A DNA stretch of 64,000 nt from Dacryopinax spathularia. Its lineage: Eukaryota > Basidiomycota > Dacrymycetes > Dacrymycetales > Dacrymycetaceae. Position numbers and translations under genes: made by a program. Below, piece by piece: positions 35,191-46,406 of the stretch. The first letter of the stretch is position 1. The number at the start of each line of letters is the position of its first letter. The DNA lies in the NCBI GenBank assembly GCA_037974965.1, contig JBBPFI010000005.1, positions 558,001 through 622,000 of the forward strand. The letters are read 5' to 3'. The notes under the pieces were generated by a model. The model did not search any database. It worked only from the letters and a program-made list of their open reading frames with translations, and had not been told where the DNA came from.

Positions 35191-35571
35191 CTGTACGCGC
35201 GTGTGAAGGTGAACAATGCTTCCGGACACAGCCCTTAAGCCGGAAGCAGACTTGATAAGTGCATATGAACAATTGTCTTCAAATTCCGTTACAAATGTCA
35301 ACTTGGGCAGATTGTGCATCAAAATTGGCTCGTCTGTAGCTGAACTGGTTTCTGCTAAAAGCTTTGGTGCAATCAGCGGGTACACTCTCCGTTTTGAAGC
35401 AGTTTTGGAGGAGGATCTGGTTGCTTCAAGGCTGATTTAGCGGATAACTTGCTTACATAATCATTCACATAAATGATTTTTTTCCTAAAATAAGTGTTAC
35501 ATTAGTCAAGTTCGCACTTGACTTTTGGTCCCTGTTACATGTTACAATGTCACCTTCACACGCGCGTACAG
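35191..35571. mobile_element. TIR element of 381 bp (Tc1/mariner-like MITE) nested in the Helitron 5' end
   Basis: A perfect 22-bp terminal inverted repeat, CTGTACGCGCGTGTGAAGGTGA, lies at 35191-35212 and, inverted, at 35550-35571. It is flanked by TA dinucleotides (35189-35190 and 35572-35573) consistent with a TA target duplication. The element is too short to encode a transposase; the 74-codon frame inside has no recognisable domain. Removing it restores TTAACTTATAGA, which equals the corresponding terminus of the neighbouring units, so it inserted after the Helitron. Superfamily assignment is by TA duplication only. Confidence 0.85.
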
Positions 35572-35577
35572 TATAGA

Positions 35578-36897
35578 TTCCAATGTGTTCGTCTGTATTT
35601 TCGGGCATTCCTTATTGCAGGTCGGGCATTTCCGAACGCATCAGTTGGGCGGATCATCCACGCTCCACAATTCAGGTTGGTGCGATAAGAGTTGTACGTT
35701 AATAGTGCAGATATTACTGAAAGGATGTGAGGGGGCGATCGTTGTTTTCTCGCTTTGCTCGGGATGGGATGCGACGAGGAGGAGGAGATGGGCGCTGCCA
35801 GCGAGTGATGGGTTGTCCATATGCGGAACGCTCCTGCGGGCCGAACGTGTTCCCTTTGTACAGACTCACAGAAAAGATGATTATCTTGTTCGCCTTAGTA
35901 GGCGCGCAATGGTTGAATTTGACAACGCGGACTGATAGGTGCCAACCCGGTTTCGAAATGCAGGCCTTGGGTCTCCTTGGTGCGTCCGATGTTCTGTAGT
36001 CCTTGAGCGTACGTACTGCGGTGTCTGTAGCTTCTCTGCTCTAAGGCTTCTGGGGGGCGTTAACAGGCAGCGGTGTTTGCCAGCAGACAGCGGCCATCAA
36101 TATCATCCTTCGCCAGCAAGCCGGGACACGTTCGCTTCAAGGTGATAAGACGAAAACTCCGGGAGCATCACTTTTGTTGTCAACTTGTTCGTAGACAACC
36201 GCATCCGGGTGCAGTGGCAAGAACGTGCGATCTCCGCCCAGGAGGACGGACGACAATGCGACTTTGTCCGCTGGCTAGGCTGTGGCAGCGGTCATTCTCG
36301 GAGCGCCAGAGCTGGTGTGACTTAACCGGGACTAATTGGGAGGAGAAGCGCCGGGCCGACCCACTAAGTAGTTCCGCCGCGAGACTTTGTTCGGAAATGC
36401 AGAAATCCGAGGTTGGTTGATCTTGGGCTGACCTCCGCCTCTGTTAGATGCCTGCTATAAAGGCCGTGCTACGGTTTATGCATACGTCTGCGAACGGGTG
36501 CGATAGTGCGTAGAGGTAGGCCGAAGCAGTCCAACACGACGGACGACTAGCACTGTCTAGTTTTTCAAGAGAGACCTAGTACGCCGGCCTCTTCACCTCG
36601 TTTTTTGCGGAACCCGAACTTCACGCAGTTGCAAATGGCGATACGAGTGCCTGGTCTACTAACCTAATGGGCACCGTCGCGGACCACAAGAGCGTGCGCG
36701 GACCGGCCAGGATGGGTGGACTCGGAGTGCGTGCCTGCATGGCGAGTGCTTGAGAAGTGGCAACCTTGCCTCTACTCTCTAGCCACGTACAAAAGCATCG
36801 CACCAAGCGTGTAGAATCCAATATTATAGCAAGATATACACTACCCCCACCCATTCCTAATCACAGAACTACAGTAACTGCCTCATGACACTCCCGC
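35578..36897. other. Intergenic region right of the Helitron
   Basis: About 1.3 kb of flank. A few plus-strand frames (around 35727-35999) contain a hydrophobic segment but do not connect into a gene I recognise. No repeats were noticed. Confidence 0.4.
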
Positions 36898-38719
36898 CTA
36901 CCGCCTCCTCCGGACAGGCAACTGCCTCGCCGTCTCCCTCCTCAACCTCCTTATCGCCCTCTCCCGCTCCACCTCCCTCCGCTCCACCTCCTCCTCCGCC
37001 AGCACCTCCAACCTCGGCGTCCCCCCCGGGACCCACCCATGCGCCGGCACCTCCCTCCAGATCCCCACCCCTTCCTTAGGCTTCGCACGCGATTGAGGGA
37101 TACCACCAAGGATGCCAGAGTCGATCGCGTCCTTCTTTCGGCGGAGGAGTTCTTCGGTTAGCGCGTGCGCTATGAGGGGCTTTGAGCTGGGGGGGAGGGA
37201 GAGGTCGGCCGCGAGCGTGTGTGCGAGGAGGGAGGGAGGGAGCACGTCGGCTGAGGTGGGGTCGAGCGAGTATTCGATCGTGTCCATTAGGTGGTAAGTG
37301 GAAATTTGGACGTCGAGCTGCCGGCACGTGTTAGCATCAGTCCGCTTGCACCGTTGGATAAAGAGGTAAGAAAGAGCGGAACGAAAAGGGGTAGTAAAGG
37401 TATAGAGATGAACAGAGGGAATGAACGCGCACGTTGAGGAACACCCGACAATCCACATTCTCCTCCTCCTCCGCCCCTCCCCCTCCCTCCCCTCCCCCAT
37501 CCCGGCCCCGCTCAAGCAGCTCCACCTCCTCCTCCCCAAACGTCGCCACCCCCTCCTGATCCTCCACCTGCGCCCTAATCATCGCCACGACCTGATCCCT
37601 CCACTCTTCCGCCCCCGGCCCCGCGAGCCCGAGCTCATGTATGAACTGCGTCGCGAATGTCTCTGGTTGGAGGTGCGGTTCGTACAGGTTCCACAGGAAG
37701 GAGTCGCGGATCCGGTGGGTGGGGGTGTCGAATTCTACGCGGATGGGGATGAGGCATTCGCGCGTTTGGGAGGTACGGTCGATTGATTCTTGGGAGCTGC
37801 GGGAGAGGGTCAGCATACCCGTTACACGTCCTTGCTCATTCCTCTACACCGAAGCGGACACGGTTCGCAGAGTGGAGAAGGGCAGAGGGAAATGGAACAG
37901 GACTCACATGAACGGCACCTGCACCCCCCCAAACACCTGCTTCGTCACATACCTCCCCGGCGGCGGCTCGCCCAACCAACTCCTCTCCAGCTCCGTACTC
38001 TCCTTCTCCTTCTCCCTCTCCCTCTCTTTACCCCCTTTTGCTGCACCCCGAGCGCCCACGCTGGCCCGCGCGACCCCCTCACCCGCATAATCGCTATCCC
38101 CCTCATCCGCTTCCTCTGAAGCGGACGACTCGGACTCTTCGCTGAATGAATCAAGTTCCGCATAGTTGACTTTTTGTCCGCGTCGGGACCTGCCTCCTTC
38201 TAGGGGGAGGGCAGTGGCGGAGGTAGCAGCCGCTGCAGGGCCTGAGGGAGCGAGGTGGAGAGGCTGGACGAGCAGAGTCGTGCCGGTCCTGAGACGGGAA
38301 GGGAACGTGGTGTAGAGAGCTTGTTTTTGTGGCCTTGGGATGCGCGGGTTTGGCCCGAGTTGGGGGAGGTTCAACCCCGCTAGAGCAGCGGCGTACGGGT
38401 TCGTCCCTGTCGCCGCTACTGCAGAAGTTGTAACAGGTTGCTGAACGGACGGCACCTGCGCCCCTGTCGCTCCGAGCGCAGGCGAGCTCGTCGTCCGCTG
38501 AGGGTAGGGCTGATACCTCACCGACGCCGACGCTGAGCCAGACGCAGCGGCCTGAGGAGCAGGCGAGACGGCATGTGAGGACGGTCGACTTCGCTGTGAA
38601 CGCCTAACTGGCCCGGAGGAGGGTGTGAGGGACGCGGATTGGATTGGTTGGAGTGTTGAGCGTGTTGGTTGGGGGACGGGGGCGTGGTGCGATAGCGGGG
38701 TTAGCGAGGGTTGGGACAT
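36898..38719 (-). CDS. SNF5/SFH1-family subunit of a chromatin remodelling complex
   Basis: SNF5-family proteins (SMARCB1, Snf5, Sfh1) are core subunits of SWI/SNF and RSC remodellers in the nucleus. Exon 1 encodes a Ser/Pro/Ala-rich N-terminal half with YTTFPSRLRTGTTLLVQP and an acidic Ser-rich patch ending in KSTELERSWLGEPPPGRYV. Exon 2 has the first SNF5 repeat (ECLIPIRVEFDTPTHRIRD, FLWNLYEPHLQPETFATQF), then an acidic Gly-rich insert. Exon 3 has the second repeat (LDVQISTYHLMDTIEYSLD) followed by PPSLLAHTLAADLSL. The C-terminus is basic (QLPVRRRR). Introns fall near 37320-37421 and 37797-37907. The compact size resembles Sfh1 as much as Snf5, and I cannot choose between them from sequence alone. 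Confidence 0.85.
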
Positions 38720-39476
38720 CGTGCGACTGAGGAGCGTTGGAATGCGAGGCGAGGCAAGAGAGGGGAGGTCGGCCGCACCAGTCGAAGGTGCTGATACTGC
38801 GTCGACACGTTAAAGTATAGGCGTCCTCTTCAGTGATTGCAGCAGATAACGATGAGACTGCCGTCAGATGTCAAAGTAAGCAGACAACGATCAGCCAACG
38901 AGCAGTCGACGGACGACGACGACGAGCGCGAACTACGGGTGGCGAACGCGAAGACGCGACCTGAGGACCTGAGCCCTTTGCCTTTCAATTGAGGCGCGAA
39001 TCGAATTTTGACGCCGCGGGATCAATCACTCTTTTGTCTATATCGGGAAGGCGGCGGCGATCGCCACAACCTGCGATGTTGGTTTCTCTCCCCGGTTTCC
39101 GCTTCTGTCTCACTTTGCGGAAGAATGGGAGGGAGACGGTGTCTTTCATAGCGCTCTTGTCTTGCGGGCACGCTGGATGCTGTTTCTCCGGTTCTTACTG
39201 GATATATGCGCTATCGCCTATTATGTACTAGTATGTACGATCGGAGAACTGTAAAAAAGCGAAGTCCATGTCAAAGAATATGCGCTAATTGTACAAAAAT
39301 GTGCAATGCTATTATACAAATGACGCAGTCCTCGAGTCCTCGGTCCTGAGTCCTCAAACCCTCCTCAAACCCTCAACGACCCTCCGTGAGCTGAGCGGCA
39401 CTTCCTCCCTGTCGCACGCACATACCCGTCATGGTCAATAGTAACTGGCAAATTACTCTCGCCTCACCTTACGGGA
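38720..39476. other. Intergenic region, no gene seen
   Basis: About 760 bp between two minus-strand genes. It includes the SNF5-like promoter and the F-box gene 3' region. There is an AT-richer stretch at 39230-39320. No coding content is recognised. Confidence 0.45.
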
Positions 39477-40871
39477 TTACGCTGAGAACTTGCCCGCAAG
39501 TCCCTCTTCCCACCTCCTCCTAGCCCCCTCAGCACCACTATCCCTCACCTCCACCGGCCCAAAGACCACACATCCTCCCCTCACTCCCCCCCCGGCACCC
39601 AACCGCCCCTCAAGCTCCTCCTTCTCTCCTTTCTCCAAGCTTCCATAGCCGAGCCTCACCCACCTCAGAACGGGGTATCGTCTCTTGCTCACTAGGGCTG
39701 TGAGGCTTCCCAAAGGCTCGGGGGGCTGCGCGCTGCCGAGCACGAGAGAGCGGAGTGAAGGGAGGCGGAGAGAGGCGAGCAAGGAATGAGAAGTCGAGGT
39801 GGGGTTGTGTGATACGTCCATGCTTGTCAACCGCGGGAGGGTGAGCGGCTCGGGCTGGCTGCTGGTGCTCGCGGTTCCAGGTCCAGATCGGGCAGAAGCG
39901 GGGAGAAGGCAGTGAACAAGCGTGAGCTTCTCCAACCACCTCGCTTCCCGTACCAGATCCAACGCCTCCCCCGCAGACAGCCTGCTTTCCTCCGGGATGC
40001 TCACGAGCGAAAGCTCCCTCACGCCTCGTAGGGTCTCTCGTCCTACACATCCGGGGAGCGGAAACCCATCGACCTTCAACTCCCTCAATTTCGGCATCAG
40101 CACGACCTCCCCGCCTCCTCTCGGCTCCGCTTTCCCGCTTCGGTCGGAGAGCAGCCGATGTCCGTCCGCTCTATGCAGCGCCAGCTTCTCCAGCTCCTTT
40201 GCTCTCGGCAGTACGCGTGCAAGGAATGAAGGAAGGTCGAACGAGCTCGGCAGTGACAAGTCCAAGGACCGCCAGCGCTCCACGTGCGGCTCCACCGTCT
40301 CCAGCAATATATTTGCTCTCCACGCCGCTCCAGCAGCCGAGTCGTCCGTCTTCGCCGACTTTCGATGCAGTCCCAAGTCCAGCTTGATATTCACCGGCGT
40401 GCCCCGTCCGCGGGTGAGGATCGCATGGATGTAAGAAGGAGGGAGGAGCGCGTCGAACGATTTGCAGAGGACGATCGTGTGCCATATTTCTGGCGTTGCG
40501 AGGGCTAGGGAGCGCCAGAGTCGGCAGACATGGGAGAAGAGGATGGGGAAATGGAAGTGTTCGCGTGTGCCGAGGAGGGCGATATGGATCAGGAGCTCGG
40601 CGGGGAGCTTGGAAATGGGCGATAGACGGCGACCTCGCTGGTGGTTCCGCTTGCCGCTTGTGTGGCGCAGGAGGGGTTTCGTGGTGTAATGGGCGGCGTC
40701 GGTGTCTGTGGGGGAGGGAGTTGGGGAGGGAACGGGAGTGGGGAGGTCGGAGTGAGAGCGGATGAAGAGGACTGCAGCGGCGGGGAGGGTGTTCGTTATG
40801 TCCACCAGTGAGGGGCGGCGAGCGACCCGTTTCGCGCGAGGGGAAGAATTGACCTGGAGCATAGCGGCCAT
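39477..40871 (-). CDS. F-box protein with leucine-rich C-terminal region, 464 aa
   Basis: Single exon. F-box proteins link substrates to SCF ubiquitin ligases through Skp1. After a polar, Pro/Ser/Thr-rich N-terminus (residues 1-85), the F-box is seen as ISKLPAELLIHIALLGTR, then FPILFSHVCRLWRSLALATPEIWHTI, the pattern of the very large agaricomycete F-box family. The rest has Leu-rich segments (LEKLALHRADG, LRELKVDGFPLPG, LTSMDVSHNPTS, LRSLVLGSAQ) that suggest irregular leucine-rich repeats for target binding. The first Met is at 40871 and another possible start lies three codons in. The target is not predictable. Confidence 0.8.
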   Translation of the reverse strand: MAAMLQVNSSPRAKRVARRPSLVDITNTLPAAAVLFIRSHSDLPTPVPSPTPSPTDTDAAHYTTKPLLRHTSGKRNHQRGRRLSPISKLPAELLIHIALLGTREHFHFPILFSHVCRLWRSLALATPEIWHTIVLCKSFDALLPPSYIHAILTRGRGTPVNIKLDLGLHRKSAKTDDSAAGAAWRANILLETVEPHVERWRSLDLSLPSSFDLPSFLARVLPRAKELEKLALHRADGHRLLSDRSGKAEPRGGGEVVLMPKLRELKVDGFPLPGCVGRETLRGVRELSLVSIPEESRLSAGEALDLVREARWLEKLTLVHCLLPASARSGPGTASTSSQPEPLTLPRLTSMDVSHNPTSTSHSLLASLRLPSLRSLVLGSAQPPEPLGSLTALVSKRRYPVLRWVRLGYGSLEKGEKEELEGRLGAGGGVRGGCVVFGPVEVRDSGAEGARRRWEEGLAGKFSA

Positions 40872-42865
40872 CTCAAACGCAAATGCTGTTCAGCAGCGCT
40901 TAACAATCCAGTTGCGGTGGAAACGCAAGTTGATGCAGGTGGTGGTTGAACACAGGGGAGGCAGACTCAGAGCCAGGTGTATGCGCTCGTCTTCGGCAGA
41001 CTTGTTATATGCGTAAAAAGGAGCGGGAACGTCGTGTGTATGCGTTTGCGTGCTTTGCGTATTAGCGAGAAGTTGTTCGGCGGGAAGGACGGCGAGAGCT
41101 GATGACGAACGCAGGAAGAAACGAGAGAGAAAAAGACGCTCAGTCCCACACCCGCTCCGCCTTTCCCAAAAGATGCAGTCCCGCCCGCCCCAACACCCAC
41201 TTTTCACTTCCACTCCCAGCTCCCCAGGTCTCACTGGCAGGCGCAGGTCGCAGGTCGCAGTTCGGCACAGACAGAATGAGACGAAAGAGGACGTGAGAAG
41301 CGGTATGACCTAAGACCGTCGGATCCCGATCCAAGACCGTGGTGCCGAGCAAAGGGAAAGTAAAGTTGAGGTAAACGTTCCCCACAGCGGGCAAGCGACG
41401 ATCGCCTCCAGACGCTGGGGGCAGAGTTGGTCGTTCCAGGCAGAGGAACGCGACTGGAATGTTCAGCTTCGGAGAGAGGAGCGAGGGGCGCTACGTCGCA
41501 CTCGCGGTCTGAGACTGTGTCTAGCGCTGTTGCTGTTGCTCTTGCGCGCTCATGTTTCTTCCCCGCTAGTTCACACAGATAGCCCCTATCTGATCGTCGT
41601 GAGCAAGAACGATCAGCCGCAAACTCGGATCACGTCTCGTTCCGCTCTCGGTCAATGCCGCGCTGGAATGCCATCGCGCTCAATCGAGTAGGCGCAGGGA
41701 GCGAGCAGGCGAATGTCGCATGTTCATGCCTGGCCTTGACTCGTTTGCGATCATGATTGAGGTCGTGTGAGCTGCGGGATGTGTCGTAGGGGACGTGGAT
41801 GTGACGAAGTGAAAAGTTCAGGGTCTTACGCTGTCTTCTGCGATTTCCACAAATCTGGACGGCGAAGAAGACTCGCGTGGGTGTGACGCGAATAGAAGCC
41901 GAGTGGAGGAAGGGAATGAAAGATGGAGCTGGCTCCAAACGGAACGAGCGAGCATATAAGAACCGAAAGGTCAATCTCAGCCCAGGTCTGCCAGTCCCTC
42001 TCAGCAAGAACGTTGGAACGGTGATGCGACGAAGATATGAGACCTGATGATGTCCTCATTACGTGGTGTCTCTGCTCCGAGCCAAGCGCTCGTTTCAATG
42101 GGGACAAAGCAACAGCCGAGATGCCGATCCCCGATCCTAGCAACGCCAAGCTTCCCATCCCTCCGAAGCCCCGTGTCTCTTTCGGTTCTTCGGGAGCCGC
42201 CGTTCCACCCTCCGTGCTTCTTACAGCTTCCCCGCTTGGCCTTCTCAGCTTCCTGCTGCTTCCTGCTGTGCTACCCTGATACCTATCTCCAACCAACCAA
42301 CCAATCACATGACCTCACGACGCACGTTCGTCTCCCTCCCCTCCTATCTCACCCATCTCGAGTGTAGCTCCCGTCGGCATATCAGCGAGTCATCAGCTGC
42401 TGGAAATCGCTCAAGCTCAGATGGTTGGTATGGACAAAAGCACAGGAACAGACGGGACAGGCACGGCCGCGGGTTTCGATCAACGGGAGAAGAGCTTAAC
42501 TGCTTGGTTAGGCGGTCAATTTAGTTGACCCATCGTCCGCCAAGCATCCAAGTAGGGGACAGGGCCACTCGGGACTTGCACCTGAACAAGCTGTGCGCTG
42601 TTCGTCATTGTTGGAAGACAAGGAAGAGGCCGTGCTTTCTGCAAATCCGGAGCTCGAGCACTCGCTGTTCTACTGCACACCCGAGAGAGGAGGCGGCTGA
42701 TTGGACACCTTGTGCTCTGAGGCGCATATATGCTGCTGAAACAGCCCTCTGCTGCGTGTTGACTCTCCCGCTGCTTGACGACAGCTGTCACTATACTGTC
42801 AACCTCTCTGCTACGAGTCTGCTGCTGCTGCTAGCACCGGTGCTAGAGCTAGGACTGTCAACCAC
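40872..42865. other. Long intergenic region, no supported gene
   Basis: About 2 kb between divergent genes (F-box on minus, DUF6535 on plus). Frames such as 41826-42308 (minus) and 42525-43133 (plus) are open but have no domain and no compatible splice chain. It should hold two promoters. Confidence 0.5.
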
Positions 42866-45800
42866 ATGGCTCAGAGTCTTCCCGCAGGCGGCGCACGCGG
42901 GCTCGTGCCTCCACTCCCAACGCACCGCACGACCTCGTCCAGCTCAAACCAGGTCCGTCTCTCCCTTCCGCTCCCGCAGCACCATCATCTCAAACACGAT
43001 GCCTCACCTTCTCCTTTCTCTCTGCTGGCGTGACAGAACGGGCACACTGCACCAAGGAACGATGCTTTCGAACTCTACGGGCTGGCCACAGGCCTGCCGG
43101 CGGGAATGGGCGGGTATGCGGGAACGCATTTGAGAGTTGCACCTCCTCCCTTGCCTGCGGCGGGGAACGGGAACGGGAATGGGAACGGGAGCGGGAGTCG
43201 ACATGCGGTTGCGATGGATAATGGCGATTTTCAGCAGAAGCCCAAGACTGGAGCCGTGAAGAGGAGCAGGGCTGGGCGGACGAGGAAGAGGAGCAGTATG
43301 GTGAGTTCTTCTCTTCTTCAAGACCACTTGAGAAACTCACCAGGCTGCTGCCTCTAAATAGACAAAAGTACAGCATATATCCTGCTACCTGCGCGTGCTC
43401 GGCAGCTGAATAGGCCTGCAGTCACCAGGAGAGACAAGACGGTTCCTTGAGGGCGACGACCAGACGGCAGCGAACCGCGAGACACCTCTCTCTCAACGGC
43501 ATCGGGACTGGAAGATCTGGCCGATCTACGTGAAGGAAGCGATGGAGCGTGATCGAGAGCTTACGAAGGACTGGGACGAAGATATGGACGTCCTGCTCAT
43601 TTTCGTACGCCGCTTACCTCTTTTGTCCTTTGGCGCCATACTGAGGGCTAAGTGGATGGGGAACAGGCAGGTTTGTTTTCCGCCGTCGTCACTTCCTTCC
43701 TCTCGCAGAACGCGATCGGCAACCTCTCCCCTCCTTATGACCAGTACGCCGCACAGATCGCTCTGCTGCAGCTCAACAGCAGCAAAGTGCCCATCACGCC
43801 CAACTGCGATGATCCGAACACGGAAGGCGGGTATAATCCGGCTTGCTTTCAAGTGGCATGGCAGGATCAGGCTGTGAATGGTTTCTGGTTTGCCGCTTTG
43901 ACCTTCAGGTGCGTCCCTACCGGCCAGAGTGTACGACCTCACTGATGCAGACATAAAGCCTGGCGGCCGCTCTACTCGCCATGCTCTCCAAGACCTGGAT
44001 ACGCGAGTACTCCTCCGGCCTCGCCTCAATCCCCTACGACCAAGCCCGCCAGCGTCAATTCCGCTACGCCGGGCAGAAACGCTGGCGCCTCGGAGCAGTC
44101 ATCAACTCGCTAATGATGCTCCTCCACATCTCCGTCTTCCTCTTCTTCGCCGGCCTGTTTGTCTTCCTTAGCGAGGCAGACTACGGAGGTCCGGTGTTCA
44201 AGGCCGTCACGATCCTGTTCGCGCTCACGCTGGCGATATATGCGGTCGTGTCGAGCCTGCCGCTTATCTTCCCTGATTGTCCGTATCATTTCCCGCTGAT
44301 GAAGGTCTTCCGCGTGTGGATACTGCAGAAACTGCGCAAAGAACGACGCGGGCAGACCACCTTCCGGGAGCAAGAGCTCGGCACGATCGAGAAGTGCACG
44401 CCGGTCGTCGAGGCCGCCGCACTTGCTTGGGTGCTCCGAGTATCAGAGACATCCAAGGAGAAGGAGGACGTGGAGGATGCAGCGCTCGCTGCGATGGACC
44501 AGCTCACGCAGACGGTCGAGCAGAGGAAGGCGATGATCAAGGAGGGGATACTGAATACCTTGTACCGGTTGTTTTTGGACTGTGACGCGCATGAAGAGGA
44601 TCGGATGGTCAGGATCCTACCGGCTATCGAGGCGCTTTGGAAGGTGGACGACATCACGGGCATGCCTTACTACTCCAAGGACAGAAAGGTACCGACCGAC
44701 GACCTGCACGTGGCATTCTTCAACAAGCTGGTGGATATCTTGGAAACATCACAGAGTCGAAAGCTTTTGGTGCGTGTACTGTTTCAGAGCAAAGTGAGCG
44801 TGCTGACTTTTGGACAGGCAGCAGCGATCCAACTTCCCAAGCAGTTCTCCGGCTTCCCAGTGGCAGAATGGCCCATCGCATCCCGCCTCTCTATACCCAA
44901 GATGATCGACCAGCTCGAGAACGATCGATTCGATACTGCCGCCGGTCTTATTGCAGCGCTGAACGTGATCACCCGGATCTTCTGCTTCAGCCGTACGGGC
45001 ATCAACAAACAGCCGCGGCGGTCTATCAACCAGGAAGACCTGCGCCGGGCGATACCCTGCGTCTCGGAGATTCTCATCCTTTCCCGGTCGACAGAGGTCA
45101 ACACCAGCGCTCTCGGCGTAGTCGACGAGATCTACCAATTCTTCGAGCACAACCTCGACACTCGAGCACCCTCTGACTGGCTGAAGAACAACATCGACTT
45201 GTTCCTCAACGCGAAAGGCCTGCTCCCAGCGCTGCTCACTCAGCTTTCGGACCGCTCCGTCTGCCGAATAGAGGACAAGCTGCTCGTCCGTCAGGTGATC
45301 GATTACCTATTCCGCGCCAGAGACATAAGGGAAGATTGCCTCGCCTGGGTGATCTCACGGGGTCACCTCGAAGATATCACGCACGACCTCCGCTCGTTCG
45401 TCTGGATATCAGAGATGAACGCGGAGGTCTTTACGCCCGTGTACCTGTTCGACCAGCTCTCACAAGAAGGAAGATTCACCGAGCACCTGGACAAGTTCAT
45501 GAACGCGGGTTCGGTCGAAGCGCTCGCCTCGTACTTCAGCAAGGATCAGAACCCCATCCCGCGCGCAAGCACATACGCCGGCCTCCTTCGCCGTCTCTTG
45601 AGACTGGTGAACGGGCCGCAGAACGCGCATCTCATGCAGACGGGGGTGATGGAGATCATGGCTCGGCGTGCGCCTACCTTGCTACCGGCGCATCTACGGT
45701 CAGAAGCGCAACAGGATCTCGCTAGGCAGCTGGATCTGGTACAGAGATACATAACGACAGGACGGCTGGATCCGAGCTTAGAGCCGCCGGTCCAGGTGCA

Positions 45801-45930
45801 CGATGAGCCCGAGCGGGATGAGCCTGAGGAGCCGGAGCCTGAGGGAGGGGAAGGCGATGGGAACGGGAGCGATACGAGCCATGGAGAGGGGGATGAGTTC
45901 TTGCCGCTTCCTCGTGGTGGTGGACGTTGA
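42866..45930 (+). CDS. DUF6535-domain membrane protein
   Basis: I assembled six exons. The first starts at ATG 42866 (ACCACATGG context; MAQSLPAGGARG) and joins through an intron (about 42951-43037) to NGHTAPRNDAFELYG, a GNGNGNGNG tract and a basic KRSRAGRTRKRSS patch. Another intron of about 115 nt leads to RHRDWKIWPIYVKEAMERD and DEDMDVLLIF. Then follow AGLFSAVVTSFL, a luminal segment with two Cys (NCDD, PACFQ), VNGFWFAALTF, SLAAALLAMLSKTWIREY, LMMLLHISVFLFFAGLFVFL and a further helix near LFALTLAIYAVVSSL, the layout of DUF6535. The ~500-residue C-terminal part is helical and cytosolic, ending in an acidic Pro/Glu/Gly tail. The family is widespread in agaricomycetes with no known function. 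The first exons are less certain than the rest. Confidence 0.78.
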
Positions 45931-46406
45931 TGAGGCTCGGAGAACGTTTTGTTGGGTTTGGGAGAGACAGTCTATTTATTGTTGTACTTTTATAAGACCA
46001 TTGAACATCTGGATACCAGTCGAGATCAAGACATCATAATTTGACATGTCCATACAACCGCGAATGAGATGCGCATTCGCTGAGACGGACGACGTCATGA
46101 GATCTACATATTCCATGAGGTCATCTCACTAGAGATCTATGAAGAGATCGTCAGGCACATACGTCAGTCTCAGCGAGACTTGCAGCAGAATAGGAGGTTG
46201 CATGATTGCGCCCCGATCTCGCTTTGGGAGTACCGTGGTGGTTCAGAATCAAGTCGCCTTTAACGCGACTCAGACGCGTCCCCTTCGATCAGCGGGAGCA
46301 ACACGCGTTTGCACGTGCACAGTCACCCACCGCGTCCCTTCCTTCCGTGTCTGCTCTGTGCGCCTACAATCCTCCCCACCTCCATTATCATCATCATTGT
46401 TACAGC
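45931..46406. other. Intergenic region, no gene seen
   Basis: 476 bp between two plus-strand genes. It contains the DUF6535 3' UTR and the borealin-like promoter. A CATCATCATTGTTAC-like pyrimidine/CAT-rich leader precedes the ATG at 46407. Confidence 0.4.

Larger units (their letters stand above)
29522..35577 (-). mobile_element. Autonomous Helitron (rolling-circle transposon)
   Basis: The element is on the minus strand. Its 5' end lies near 35577, where (after removing the nested TIR element) the minus strand reads A-TCTATAAGTTAAGGC, matching the 5' TC preceded by A that is typical of Helitrons. The 3' side ends at the hairpin 29522-29538 (GACGAGGTTAACCCGTC), which directly abuts unit B. 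Sub-terminal DNA carries a GC-rich hairpin (35122-35149) found in related form in the other units. The interior encodes one Rep-helicase protein. The reading frame is intact after removal of one intron, so the element may be, or recently was, active. Confidence 0.8.

Noticed and set aside
41826-43133. Frames of 160 and 202 codons upstream of the DUF6535 gene
   Set aside because: They contain no recognised motif; the second overlaps the first exon of the DUF6535 gene in another frame.
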